Shown here one piece after another: positions 17,109-25,345 of a stretch of DNA of 64,000 bases. This stretch comes from Rhodospirillales bacterium (GTDB lineage: Bacteria; Pseudomonadota; Alphaproteobacteria; Rhodospirillales; Defluviicoccaceae). Every line of letters starts with the position of its first letter. The stretch's first letter is position 1. The notes beneath the pieces were generated by a model. It was given only the letters and a program-made list of their open reading frames with translations. It was not told where the DNA came from and ran no database searches. Location of the stretch: contig JADJQT010000002.1 of NCBI GenBank assembly GCA_016712595.1, positions 558,001 through 622,000 of the forward strand, in the 5' to 3' direction. Position numbers and translations under genes: made by a program.

Positions 17109-17727
17109 CGCCGATCTGGTGGAACCGGTTCGCGCCCGCCTCGCTTGGTGGGTCGAACATCCGGTTCAGCATGCGCGCTTCCTCAACACGCTGGCGCTGA
17201 TGGAGCATATCGGCAGCCGCAAGATCATGGTCAGCCAGACACGCGGCGCGCTCGGCCAGGACATCCTCAAGCATCTCGCCGAGGAAACACGCCATTCGTT
17301 CTTCTTCAAGCGCGCGGCCGAGGGCATCGCCCGACGAACGCTGGAGTTCGACACGAAGGACGCGGTCGCGCCGGGCTCGGCGTGCATGTATTTCGGCCGT
17401 CTCGACGCCTCGATTGGCGCGGCGCTCGGTCGCGACGTTCACATCGAAATCCCCTACCTCTACGTCTCTCTGACCATCGAACTGAGGGCGATCTGGACCT
17501 ACCGCCTCTATCACGACGTCCTGACGCGGCACGCGGCGAGCCTGTCGTTGAAAAGTGTCCTTGCCGAGGAGGAAATGCATCTCGATCAGATGCTCGCCCG
17601 CCTCGAACACCTGAGTGCCGCGCCGCGGGACTGGTTGCCGGGGTTCACGGATACGGAAGATCGCCTGTTCCGCAGCTTCTGGTCCGCGCTCGAAGCTGAC
17701 AGCGGCGGTGAACGCCGCGCGGCCTGA
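17062..17727 (+). CDS. Ferritin-like di-iron protein embedded in the biotin operon
   Basis: I do not recognise a named family for this 221-residue protein. It shows a textbook ferritin-like di-iron ligand pattern: E48 (ALMEHIG), E75 and H78 (AEETRHSF), E140 (LTIELRAIW), and E170 and H173 (AEEEMHLD). The intervals, one helix each, fit a four-helix bundle with E, ExxH, E, ExxH ligands. The ExxRH form of the second helix is like those of di-iron oxygenases and acyl-ACP desaturases. No transmembrane segment or signal peptide is visible. It starts inside bioA (47-nt overlap) with GGGA upstream, so coexpression with biotin synthesis is very likely. An oxidative role in making the pimeloyl precursor, or a cofactor or iron role for BioB, are both only hypotheses. 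Confidence 0.8.
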   Translation: MSSGTVWPLSEIEASSADLVEPVRARLAWWVEHPVQHARFLNTLALMEHIGSRKIMVSQTRGALGQDILKHLAEETRHSFFFKRAAEGIARRTLEFDTKDAVAPGSACMYFGRLDASIGAALGRDVHIEIPYLYVSLTIELRAIWTYRLYHDVLTRHAASLSLKSVLAEEEMHLDQMLARLEHLSAAPRDWLPGFTDTEDRLFRSFWSALEADSGGERRAA

Positions 17728-17786
17728 ACCCAACCGCCCCGATTCCGCCCGCCGGCTGCCATCATCCGATCCCGCGGATACAAAAA

Positions 17787-17810
17787 GGGCGCTGCCCGCA
17801 GGCAGCGCCC
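17787..17810 (-). terminator. Intrinsic terminator for hsp20
   Basis: A perfect 10-bp stem (GGGCGCTGCC with its complement) around a 4-nt loop is followed on the minus strand by TTTTT. It lies 50 nt past the hsp20 stop. On the plus strand it could also slow transcription leaving the bio operon. Confidence 0.85.
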
Positions 17811-17860
17811 TCGCTGCTTAAACAGCGTTTGCGCGATCGCGCTGGTCCACCGCTGGCTGC

Positions 17861-18337
17861 TTACGCGGCGCGGCGGGTATCCGCAACCTGCGGCTGAGCC
17901 GTCTCGACGGCTGGCCCGGCACCGATCTGAATGCGCCGCGGCTTCATTGCCTCGGGCAACTCGCGTACGAGGTCAATCACCAGCAGACCGTTGTTCAGCT
18001 TGGCGTTCACCGCATGGACATGGTCCGCGAGCTGGAACTGCCGCTTGAACGAACGGCTGGCGATGCCGCGATAAAGAAACGCCGTTTCGGTCTCCGCGTC
18101 TTTCTTGCGGCCCTCGACGACGAGTGCATTCTCGCGAGTCTCGATCGCCAGTTCGCCCTCGGCGAAACCAGCGACGGCAAGCGTGATCCGGTACTGATCC
18201 TCTCCCGCCTTCTCGATGTTGTAGGGCGGATAGCCGTTACCGGCCTCGCTCCATTGAACCGAGTTTTCGAGCAGGTTCATGAGCCGATCGTAGCCGACGG
18301 TCGAACGGAACAACGGGGAAAAATCGAAGGTGGTCAT
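17861..18337 (-). CDS. Small heat-shock protein, Hsp20/IbpA type
   Basis: The 158-residue product is an alpha-crystallin-domain chaperone of the IbpA class, which binds unfolding proteins in the cytosol. The N-terminal FSPLFRSTVGYDRLMNLLEN is typical of this class. The crystallin domain spans about residues 38-135 and contains YRITLAVAGFAEGELAIETR, FLYRGIASRSFKRQFQLADH and the NGLLVIDL strand. The ATG at 18337 has AGGA about 9 nt upstream. It is a single-gene unit with its own terminator. A sigma-32-like promoter candidate and a hairpin-forming leader lie upstream. Confidence 0.93.
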   Translation of the reverse strand: MTTFDFSPLFRSTVGYDRLMNLLENSVQWSEAGNGYPPYNIEKAGEDQYRITLAVAGFAEGELAIETRENALVVEGRKKDAETETAFLYRGIASRSFKRQFQLADHVHAVNAKLNNGLLVIDLVRELPEAMKPRRIQIGAGPAVETAQPQVADTRRAA

Positions 18338-18378
18338 GGCTGCACATCCTTTGCATCAAGCAATGTGTCATCGCCGCT

Positions 18379-18405
18379 GAACGGCCGCGGCGCACGAGGC
18401 CGTTC
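18379..18405 (-). promoter_or_regulatory. Hairpin in the hsp20 leader (possible thermosensor)
   Basis: An 8-bp inverted repeat (GAACGGCC with GGCCGTTC, 11-nt loop) lies in the presumed 5' untranslated region of hsp20. Many alphaproteobacterial small heat-shock genes carry ROSE-type RNA thermometers. I see only one hairpin and did not find a hairpin that masks the ribosome binding site, so this is tentative. Confidence 0.3.
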
Positions 18406-18445
18406 GCGGCACCGAACCCCGATCGGGCATCCGGCAACAATGAGG

Positions 18446-18471
18446 TATGATGACAATTGCCGCTTCGCAAG
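18446..18471 (-). promoter_or_regulatory. Candidate sigma-32-type promoter of hsp20
   Basis: On the minus strand CTTGCG is followed after 13 nt by CATCATA, which loosely matches a heat-shock sigma factor promoter (CTTG followed by a CCCAT-like box). It lies about 110 nt upstream of the hsp20 start. The -10 match is weak. Confidence 0.35.
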
Positions 18472-18498
18472 CCCCCGCGCCACGCCTTTTCCAGCGCT

Positions 18499-19140
18499 TC
18501 AGTCGCCCCGCAGCTTCGCATTGAGCGTGTACGTCCCCGTCCAGCGTCCGCTTGCGAGGACATGCGTGTCCATCGCCTGGAGCGCGTCCGCGCCACCGAA
18601 ACGGGCAGGAAGATCGAGGCTCGCAACATCGAGGGCATAGACGGAAAAGTGGTAATGATGGACGAGTTCGTCGTTCCATGGCGGGCACGGTCCGTCGTAG
18701 CCGCCGTAATCCCCCTTCATCTGTTCGTCCGAGGCGAACCAGTCGGTATAATTGTTGATCCCGCGCACACCGAAGTCGCTGCGGCCGGTTGGCTTGCCGC
18801 CCGGAGTAATTCCGCTGGAATCAGCGCCCTTCGCCAGCTTGCGGGTGCTGGGGGGAATGTCGACCAGGACCCAGTGGAAGAAATCGACACGCGGCAGATC
18901 GGCGGAGACCACCTTGCCTTCCTGGTTGACGTCATCCCCACGGGACGGAACATCCGGATCGCAGCAGACGATCGCATACGACCGCGTGCCTTCCGGGGCG
19001 TTCGACCAGCGGATCGCCGGGCTGACGTTTGGCCCCATCGCGATATGGCCCTGCTCGGCCGGCACGCAGAAGGCGTATTCGTCCGGGATCGGATCGCCGT
19101 GAGCCCAAGCGTCGATCACCACATCAAGTGTCTTGTTCAT
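18499..19140 (-). CDS. YbhB/YbcL-family Raf-kinase-inhibitor-like (PEBP) protein
   Basis: The 213-residue protein belongs to the phosphatidylethanolamine-binding protein family. Family blocks are GPNVSPAIRWSNAPEGTRSY, the DPDVPSR ligand-pocket motif, FFHWVLVDIPP, and the C-terminal GPCPPWNDELVHHYHFSVYA. These form the anion-binding pocket; the physiological ligand of bacterial members is unknown. The ATG at 19140 has GGGAGAG upstream. The frame extends to 19185 but without a ribosome binding site. It is transcribed divergently from the amidohydrolase gene. Confidence 0.9.
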   Translation of the reverse strand: MNKTLDVVIDAWAHGDPIPDEYAFCVPAEQGHIAMGPNVSPAIRWSNAPEGTRSYAIVCCDPDVPSRGDDVNQEGKVVSADLPRVDFFHWVLVDIPPSTRKLAKGADSSGITPGGKPTGRSDFGVRGINNYTDWFASDEQMKGDYGGYDGPCPPWNDELVHHYHFSVYALDVASLDLPARFGGADALQAMDTHVLASGRWTGTYTLNAKLRGD

Positions 19141-19357
19141 GTCCTCTCCCCTGTCGATCTGTTTATCCCACGCGAGGCACCGCAACGCCTGCGCGAGTGG
19201 CGAACCCTAGCATACTTACCGGCAGCCGATCAGCGGGCAACGCCCCCAATTCCGGGACGCGCGGGACAGTGGACCCGCTGTGGCGTGGGGCTGCTATTTC
19301 CAAGCAAGAAAGGCATGCTCATATTAGGCAGGTCATGCGAGAGCAGGGGACGTGCCA

Positions 19358-21664
19358 ATGACGACACGACGATCTGCCTGGCGGCGGCGTTTGCTGCCGT
19401 TGCTCGGGGGTGGGGCGCTCGCTGGCTGTGCCTTTCTCCAGACGCTGCCGCCGCCGTCCGATCTCGCCGAGCGCCTCGGTGACTTTCCCACGACCGGGCT
19501 GCCGCTGGCACGCCCCGTCGTCGTCTATTGGAACGAGCATCAGGTACCGTTCATCGAAGCCGAAAGCGACGACGATGCCGCCTTTGTTTTGGGGTTGGTC
19601 CATGCTCACCTGCGCCTCGGCCAAATGGCTGTTTTTCGTCGCATTGCCGAGGGGCGCACCGCCGAAATGGTCGGACCGCTCGCTCTCGACATCGACCGCG
19701 GTCTGCGGACCCTCGGTTTCGGACGCGCGGCACCGGCGATCTTCGCAACGATGCCGGACGACTCGCGGCGCTGGCTCCGGCGTTTCGTCGACGGCATTAA
19801 TTACTACCAGGCGACGGCGCGGCGGCTGCCGGCCGAATACGCCATTCTCGGCCTGTCGCGCGAGCCGTGGAGTCCTGAGGATCTGCTCGCGGTTGGCCGG
19901 CTGGCCGGCAGCGACGTCAACTGGCTCGTCTGGTCCAATCTGCTCAAGCTGCGTGGCCGCGACGACTGGCCGATGATCTGGGCCCGGCTCGCCGGGGCGG
20001 GCGGCGATCGCGCCGTGCCGAGGACGGGCGAACACCAGGGCGCGGCGTTCCATATCGACGGCATCCTTTCCGGGCTCGCGCGCTCCGGCAGCAACAGCCT
20101 CGCCATCGCGCCGACACGCACGCGCACCGGCGGCGCTATTCTCGCCAGCGATCCCCACCTCGGTCTCACTCTGCCGAACACCTGGCTGCTCGCCGGGTTG
20201 AAGTCGCCCTCGTACCACGCCGTCGGCCTGATGCCGGCGGGCTTGCCGATCTTTGCCATCGGCCGCAACCCCCACATCGCCTGGGGTGGCACCAACATGC
20301 GCGCCGCCTCCAGCGATCTCGTCGATGTCTCCGCCCTGCCGACCGAGGAGAAGTTTGCGCGAGAGGAGACAATCCGCGTGCGCTGGTGGTTTGATCGCAC
20401 CACGACGGTCCGTACAACCCGGTTTGGCCCGATCCTCTCCGATGCACCGCAGATGCGCGGGCTGCCCGTCCCCGAGGTTTCGCTCCGCTGGACCGGTCAC
20501 GAGGCCAGCGACGAAATCACCGCGATGCTCGCCGTCGCGCGGGCGCAGACCTTCGACGGCTTCCGCGCTGCCCTCGCCGGCTTCGCCGCGCCGGGCCAGA
20601 ACATGCTCTATGCCGACGCCCAGGGGAACATCGGCCAGGTCCTGGCTGTGCGTGTTCCCGTCCGGACCGGGCCGCCGGACGATCTCATCGTCTCCCCGGC
20701 TGAAAGCGATGCAAGCTGGCGACGAATGCTCGGCCCGGCAGACTTGCCGGCAACGCTGAATCCCGAACGCGGGTTCATCGCTTCGGCGAACAACAAGCCC
20801 ACGCATCTTGCCGAGAACACCACCGTTGGCTGGTTCTTCTCACCCGACGACCGCGTCCGGCGCATGGCGGAACTGGTGAGCGCTGGCGATCGCATCGGAA
20901 TTGAGGACATCACGGCGATGCAGCGCGACGTCCGGGTGGTGTCGTCCGCGACCCTCGCCCGACTGTTCGTCACGAAAATAAGCTCGGTCGGCATCGACGA
21001 TGCGCTCGACGGCAATGCCGCCCGCGTTCTTACGCTGATGGCCACCTGGGACGGTGACTACCGCGCCGACGCGCAGGCTCCGGTCGCATTCGAACTCTTC
21101 CGGGTCGCGTTTATGCGCGATCTCTATCAGGCCCGCTTTGGCGAAGACGACTGGTCGGCGTTTGCCGGAGTCGGGCGGATCAATGCCCTCTTGATGGAGG
21201 ACATCGCCGCGGCGCCTGCGGACGCGCTTGCGGCGCGTTTGCGACACAGCCTCGACGCAGCGGCAAGCCGGCTCGAGGGGTTCCCGACCTGGGGCGACAT
21301 GCATCGCCTGCAGCTTCGCCATCCGCTGGCGGCGGTACCGGTGGTCGGCAAGCGCTATGTCTTCGCCGACCATCCGATCGGCGGCTCGTCGGACTCGCTG
21401 ATGAAGACGGCTCACGCGGCAACGGATGAACGGCATCGGGCAAGTTACGGTGCCAACGCCCGCTCGATCGCCGATCTGAGCGATATGGACCGGTCGTGGT
21501 TTGTGCTGCTCGGCGGGCAGGACGGCTGGCTGAACAGTTCGACCTTTCTCGACCAGGCGCCGCTCTGGCTTGACGGGCAATATATCGAGATGCCGCTGCG
21601 CCACGAAACCGTGCAGGCGCAGTTTCGCCGGGTAATGATTCTGCAGAAAGGGGAGCCGCATTGA
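19358..21664 (+). CDS. Penicillin-acylase-family Ntn hydrolase, putative lipoprotein
   Basis: The 768-residue precursor resembles penicillin/acyl-homoserine-lactone acylases, which cleave amide bonds after autoproteolysis into two chains. The N-terminus is a lipoprotein signal (LLPLLGGGALAGC, lipobox cysteine C24), so the enzyme should be membrane-anchored in the periplasm. The predicted N-terminal nucleophile of the beta chain is S245, in ARSGSNSLAIAP. Downstream blocks ILASDPHLGLTLPNTW and FIASANNKP fit the family. The ATG at 19358 has AGGGGA at good spacing and is preferred to a GTG two codons earlier. The stop codon overlaps the start of the GH3-family gene, indicating coupled expression. 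The natural substrate cannot be read from the sequence. Confidence 0.88.
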   Translation: MTTRRSAWRRRLLPLLGGGALAGCAFLQTLPPPSDLAERLGDFPTTGLPLARPVVVYWNEHQVPFIEAESDDDAAFVLGLVHAHLRLGQMAVFRRIAEGRTAEMVGPLALDIDRGLRTLGFGRAAPAIFATMPDDSRRWLRRFVDGINYYQATARRLPAEYAILGLSREPWSPEDLLAVGRLAGSDVNWLVWSNLLKLRGRDDWPMIWARLAGAGGDRAVPRTGEHQGAAFHIDGILSGLARSGSNSLAIAPTRTRTGGAILASDPHLGLTLPNTWLLAGLKSPSYHAVGLMPAGLPIFAIGRNPHIAWGGTNMRAASSDLVDVSALPTEEKFAREETIRVRWWFDRTTTVRTTRFGPILSDAPQMRGLPVPEVSLRWTGHEASDEITAMLAVARAQTFDGFRAALAGFAAPGQNMLYADAQGNIGQVLAVRVPVRTGPPDDLIVSPAESDASWRRMLGPADLPATLNPERGFIASANNKPTHLAENTTVGWFFSPDDRVRRMAELVSAGDRIGIEDITAMQRDVRVVSSATLARLFVTKISSVGIDDALDGNAARVLTLMATWDGDYRADAQAPVAFELFRVAFMRDLYQARFGEDDWSAFAGVGRINALLMEDIAAAPADALAARLRHSLDAAASRLEGFPTWGDMHRLQLRHPLAAVPVVGKRYVFADHPIGGSSDSLMKTAHAATDERHRASYGANARSIADLSDMDRSWFVLLGGQDGWLNSSTFLDQAPLWLDGQYIEMPLRHETVQAQFRRVMILQKGEPH

Positions 21665-23283
21665 TGAAATGCGCCATGCCGACGGTCGTCCCAGAAAGGC
21701 GCGATGAGACGATGCCGCGACGGCGCGCGCGCAGAGTGGACGCAACGCCGCTCCTCAAGCTCTATGCCCGACGCCGATACCGGCAGCTTACGATACAGGA
21801 CCCCGTCGCGGCGCAGGAGCGCACGCTTTCGGCGCTGATCGCCAAGGCCCGCGCCACGCGCTTCGGGCGTGATCACGGTTTTTCCGCCATCGACACCGTT
21901 GCCGCGTTTCAAAGCGCCGTGCCGCTGCGCCGCTATGACGAGATGTGGCAGGCGTACTGGAAAGACGGTTTTCCCCGCCTGACCGAGGTGAGTTGGCCGG
22001 GGACCGTCCCTTATTTCGCGCAAAGTTCCGGAACGACCAGCGGCGTGACCAAGTACATCCCGTGCACGCGCGAGATGATCGCCTCGAACCGCAGGGCCGG
22101 CCTGGATCTGCTGTCCCACCACCTGATCAACCGGCCTCAGAGCACCATTTTCGCCGGGCGGAATTTCATGCTCGGCGGGAGTACCCGTCTCGTCGAACTC
22201 GCGCCTGGTATCTGGAGCGGCGATCTCAGCGGCATCGCCGGCCGGACCGCGCCCGCATGGTTTCGGCCGTTCTACTTCCCGTCACGCCACCTGGAAGTGA
22301 TCGCCGACTGGGAGGAGAAGATCTCCCGGATGGCGCCGGCGTCGTTGATGAAAGACATCCGCACCTTGGGCGGTACTCCAAGTTGGATGCTGCTGTTCCT
22401 TGAACACCTGGCGTCGCTGTACCCCGATCAGCCGCGCCGTCTGCACGCCTTTTATCCGAACCTCGAAATGCTCGTGCATGGCGGAGTGAGCTTCGCGCCT
22501 TACCGCTCCGCGTTTACTGAATGGCTGACGGGGGGTCATGCGGAAACTCGCGAGGTTTACCCGGCGAGCGAAGGATTCATTGCCGCTGCCGATCGCGGCG
22601 ACGGCGAGGGCCTGCGCATGATCGTCGATAACGGTCTCTTTTTCGAGTTCGTGCCGGTCGATGAGCTGGGCAGCCCTTCGCCGACGCGTCACTGGATCGG
22701 CAATGCCGAGACCGACATCAACTACGCGCTGGTCCTGAGCACCTGTGCGGGCCTGTGGAGCTACATCATCGGCGATACCGTCCGCTTCGTCGACACCCGC
22801 CCGCCGCGCATCCTGGTCACCGGCCGGACGTCTTACAGCCTCTCCGCCTTCGGCGAACATCTGATCGGCGAGGAGGTCGAGCGCGGGATCGCCACCGCGG
22901 CGGCGGCGATCCATGCGCAGATTGCCGACTATTCGGTGGGCGCCGTGTTTCCTCAAACCAGCGCCGATGTCGGCGGGCATCTGTTCATCGTCGAGTTCTC
23001 GGGCGCGCAGCCCTCAGGTGACTCACTCGCCACCTTCGCCAAGGTGCTCGACGAGACGCTCGCCGCCATCAACGAGGACTACCAGGTTCACCGCACCAAC
23101 GATTTCGGCATGCGCCCGCCGCAGGTCCATCCGGCACCGCACGGAACCTTTGCCGCCTGGATGAAGCGCCGCGGCAAGCTCGGCGGCCAAAACAAGGTGC
23201 CGCGCATCATCACCGATCCCGCGTTGTTCGAGGATCTGAAGGCGTTCAGCCAAGGGCACGGCGCGGAGCAAGAAAGCTTCTGA
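21664..23283 (+). CDS. GH3-family acyl-acid amido synthetase
   Basis: The 539-residue protein matches the GH3 family, adenylating enzymes that in plants conjugate amino acids to jasmonate or auxin and in bacteria act on largely unknown acids. The ATP-binding loop FAQSSGTTSGVTKYIP (residues about 118-133) and the later blocks YPASEGFIAAADR and WSYIIGDTVRF are characteristic. So is the C-terminal region, with GEHLIGEEVERGI. The start ATG at 21664 overlaps the stop of the amidohydrolase gene and has AGGGGAG upstream. Pairing with an amide hydrolase suggests opposite steps on one class of N-acyl amino acid. This is inference from context. Confidence 0.88.
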   Translation: MKCAMPTVVPERRDETMPRRRARRVDATPLLKLYARRRYRQLTIQDPVAAQERTLSALIAKARATRFGRDHGFSAIDTVAAFQSAVPLRRYDEMWQAYWKDGFPRLTEVSWPGTVPYFAQSSGTTSGVTKYIPCTREMIASNRRAGLDLLSHHLINRPQSTIFAGRNFMLGGSTRLVELAPGIWSGDLSGIAGRTAPAWFRPFYFPSRHLEVIADWEEKISRMAPASLMKDIRTLGGTPSWMLLFLEHLASLYPDQPRRLHAFYPNLEMLVHGGVSFAPYRSAFTEWLTGGHAETREVYPASEGFIAAADRGDGEGLRMIVDNGLFFEFVPVDELGSPSPTRHWIGNAETDINYALVLSTCAGLWSYIIGDTVRFVDTRPPRILVTGRTSYSLSAFGEHLIGEEVERGIATAAAAIHAQIADYSVGAVFPQTSADVGGHLFIVEFSGAQPSGDSLATFAKVLDETLAAINEDYQVHRTNDFGMRPPQVHPAPHGTFAAWMKRRGKLGGQNKVPRIITDPALFEDLKAFSQGHGAEQESF

Positions 23284-23389
23284 CCGAGGATAAATCCGGG
23301 GGTTCCCGATAAGCGCGAGGTATCAGATGGCCTCGTTGATGGTAAGCTCGAATAAGCCCGTCTGAGGAGGGAAGCAAGAAAAGGTAAAA

Positions 23390-24480
23390 CCGACCGTAAT
23401 CGGAACCGACGGCAAGGACACGCTGGCCGGTGATATGTAGTCGACCGGCGGAACCAATGCGTCTTTGGAGATCGAACTTGGCAATGCCACAGACTCAATC
23501 GACGGCAGGGACGGCGGATATGTGAGCGACTTCCACCAGTCGCTTTTTGGCCTCGCCGGCGATGATGTCATCGCCGGAGACATATTCATATTGGGCCGGA
23601 ATGCCGAGGTCGACATCCTTGTCGGCCACGGCGAAGACGCTTCCTACTATTACTACGATGCCCAAGGATTTCGCGGTGGTGACGATACGGTCGTTGGCGA
23701 CTTTCTCGCCGGCCCGGAGAATGCGTGGTGCCGGATCGTCGCCGCCGCCGGCGCGAGTTCCATTGGGCGGTTGAACAGCGTCTCCGTTGCAAACGATGTG
23801 GCCTTCGGGGAAGGCGGAGGGGATGTGCTCGTGGGCGACGTCGACCGGCGGGAGCAGGCAGCCGAACTCTTCCTCACGGCCTATGCGGGAAAGGGTTGGG
23901 ATGAATCTACTCTGGCCGGTGGAGACGAAAACGAGGTCCGCGCGTTTTCCGATGTATTGTCCGGCGGTGGGGGGGGGACGACTTACTTGTCGGCGATCTC
24001 ACCTCGCTTCGATCGGCGGCAAACTACAGTGGCGGTGCCTCGCTCCGAGCGGCTGCCGGGACTGGAGGCAGCACTTCCTCTGGGTATTACGGCGACAGCG
24101 AAGACGGCGGCAAAGGCAATAACGTTCAGGCCTTCGGCGACGCGCTGGCCGGCGGGGACGGCGCCGACACCTTCGTCTATCCGGCCCGGGACGCATTCGA
24201 CTTCGGGGCGCGGTCCCTCGATGTGATCGGCGATTTCGGCGACGGCGACAGCCTCGATCTGAGCGACCTCGTGCGGAAAGGAGAGATCTCCGGGGAGACG
24301 ATCGATGTGGCGCTGCGGCTGCGCGTCGATGCTGAGGGGGCGACGATCGAGGCCAACGTCGCCGATCCAATGCTATGCGGTGACCAGGCGGTCGAGCGCG
24401 GGTTCGGGGCGGGCGACGATCGGCTCGAGGTCGAGACCAATGTCGAGGATGGGGGCGCTGTGGGTCAGCCAGCCGAGTGA
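23390..24480 (+). pseudogene. RTX (haemolysin-type Ca-binding) protein gene, disrupted
   Basis: Frame 2 encodes RTX-like glycine/aspartate repeats (GTDGKDTLAGD, GLAGDDVIAGD), but a TAG stop lies at 23438-23440 and no convincing start precedes it. At a run of nine G (23969-23977) the RTX reading moves to frame 1. Adding one G, or removing two, would join GGGGGDDLLVGDL in phase, giving a canonical GGxGxDxLx nonapeptide. Frame 1 then continues through DALAGGDGADTFVYPARD and VIGDFGDGDSLDLSDL to a stop at 24480. The last 108 nt are antisense to nadC, so the true C-terminus may be lost. It is either a decayed gene or a slippage-switched one. Confidence 0.7.
23969..23977. repeat. Nine-G homopolymer at the RTX frame junction
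   Basis: This mononucleotide tract sits exactly where the RTX coding frame changes. Length 10 or 7 would restore the frame. Slipped-strand variation or a sequencing error would produce the same picture. Confidence 0.8.
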
Positions 24481-25272
24481 GACGATATCGACGCCGGCCG
24501 CGGCGATATCACCGAGATTCGCGAGCGTGATCCCGCCCGACGCTTCGGTGACCATGCGACCGCCGACGATCTCGACCGCCTCGCGCAGCCGCGCCGGAGG
24601 CATATTGTCGAGCAGCACCGCATCGGCGCCGACGGCGACGAGCTCGCGAAGCTGATCGAGGGTATCCACTTCCACCTCGATCTTGACCATGTGTCCCAGC
24701 CGCGCCCGCGCGCGCTCGACGGCGGCACGGATGCCGCCGGCGGCGACGATATGGTTGTCCTTGATCATCACCCCGTCGTCGAGGCCAAAGCGGTGATTGG
24801 CACCACCGCCGACGCGAACCGCGTACTTCTCAAGCGCTCGCAGCCCCGGCGTCGTCTTGCGGGTGCAGACGATGCGCGTGCGCGTGCCGGCGACGACGTC
24901 CGCCGCGGTGCGCGTCGCCGTGGCGATGCCGCATAGCCGGCACAAGAGATTGAGCGCCGTCCGCTCCCCCGTCAGGATCGGCCGCGCCGGGCCCTCGACG
25001 ACGGCGATGGTGCCGCCTTGCGGCACGTCACTGCCATCGGGACAGTCGACCACCATCGACAGGCCGGAGTCGAGCAGGCCGAACACCGACAGCGCCACCG
25101 GCAGGCCGGCGACGCGGCCCGGGCGGCGGGCAACGAAGCGGGCGCGGACGAACGCGTCGTCCGGGACCACCGCATCGGAGGTGAGGTCGCCGGCGAGGCC
25201 GAGATCCTCTTCCAGCGCCCGACGCACGATGCCTTCATACATCAACGGATAGAGCGGACCCACGTCGATCAT
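24373..25272 (-). CDS. nadC: Quinolinate phosphoribosyltransferase
   Basis: NadC converts quinolinate and PRPP to nicotinate mononucleotide. The 299-residue product shows RRALEEDLGLAGDLTSDAV, ERTALNLLCRLCGIATATRT, the substrate block TRKTTPGLRALEKYAV, and VRVGGGANHRFGLDDGVMIK with KDNH. The C-terminal sheet block EASGGITLANLGDIAAAGVD is also present. The ATG is at 25272. It is the last gene of nadA-nadB-nadC on the minus strand, 73 nt after nadB. Its 3' end overlaps the tail of the broken RTX gene on the other strand. Confidence 0.96.
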   Translation of the reverse strand: MIDVGPLYPLMYEGIVRRALEEDLGLAGDLTSDAVVPDDAFVRARFVARRPGRVAGLPVALSVFGLLDSGLSMVVDCPDGSDVPQGGTIAVVEGPARPILTGERTALNLLCRLCGIATATRTAADVVAGTRTRIVCTRKTTPGLRALEKYAVRVGGGANHRFGLDDGVMIKDNHIVAAGGIRAAVERARARLGHMVKIEVEVDTLDQLRELVAVGADAVLLDNMPPARLREAVEIVGGRMVTEASGGITLANLGDIAAAGVDIVSLGWLTHSAPILDIGLDLEPIVARPEPALDRLVTA

Positions 25273-25345
25273 GTCTATTCCTTCGTATCATCCGCCACGT
25301 TCTTATCGCCCGGCGGGCCGCACGCGACCGGAAGAGTGCCCGTGA

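Noticed and set aside
19319..20806. Minus-strand 495-codon frame opposite the amidohydrolase gene
   Set aside because: Shadow of the Ntn hydrolase; composition rich in Arg/Pro/Gly typical of antisense GC-rich DNA.
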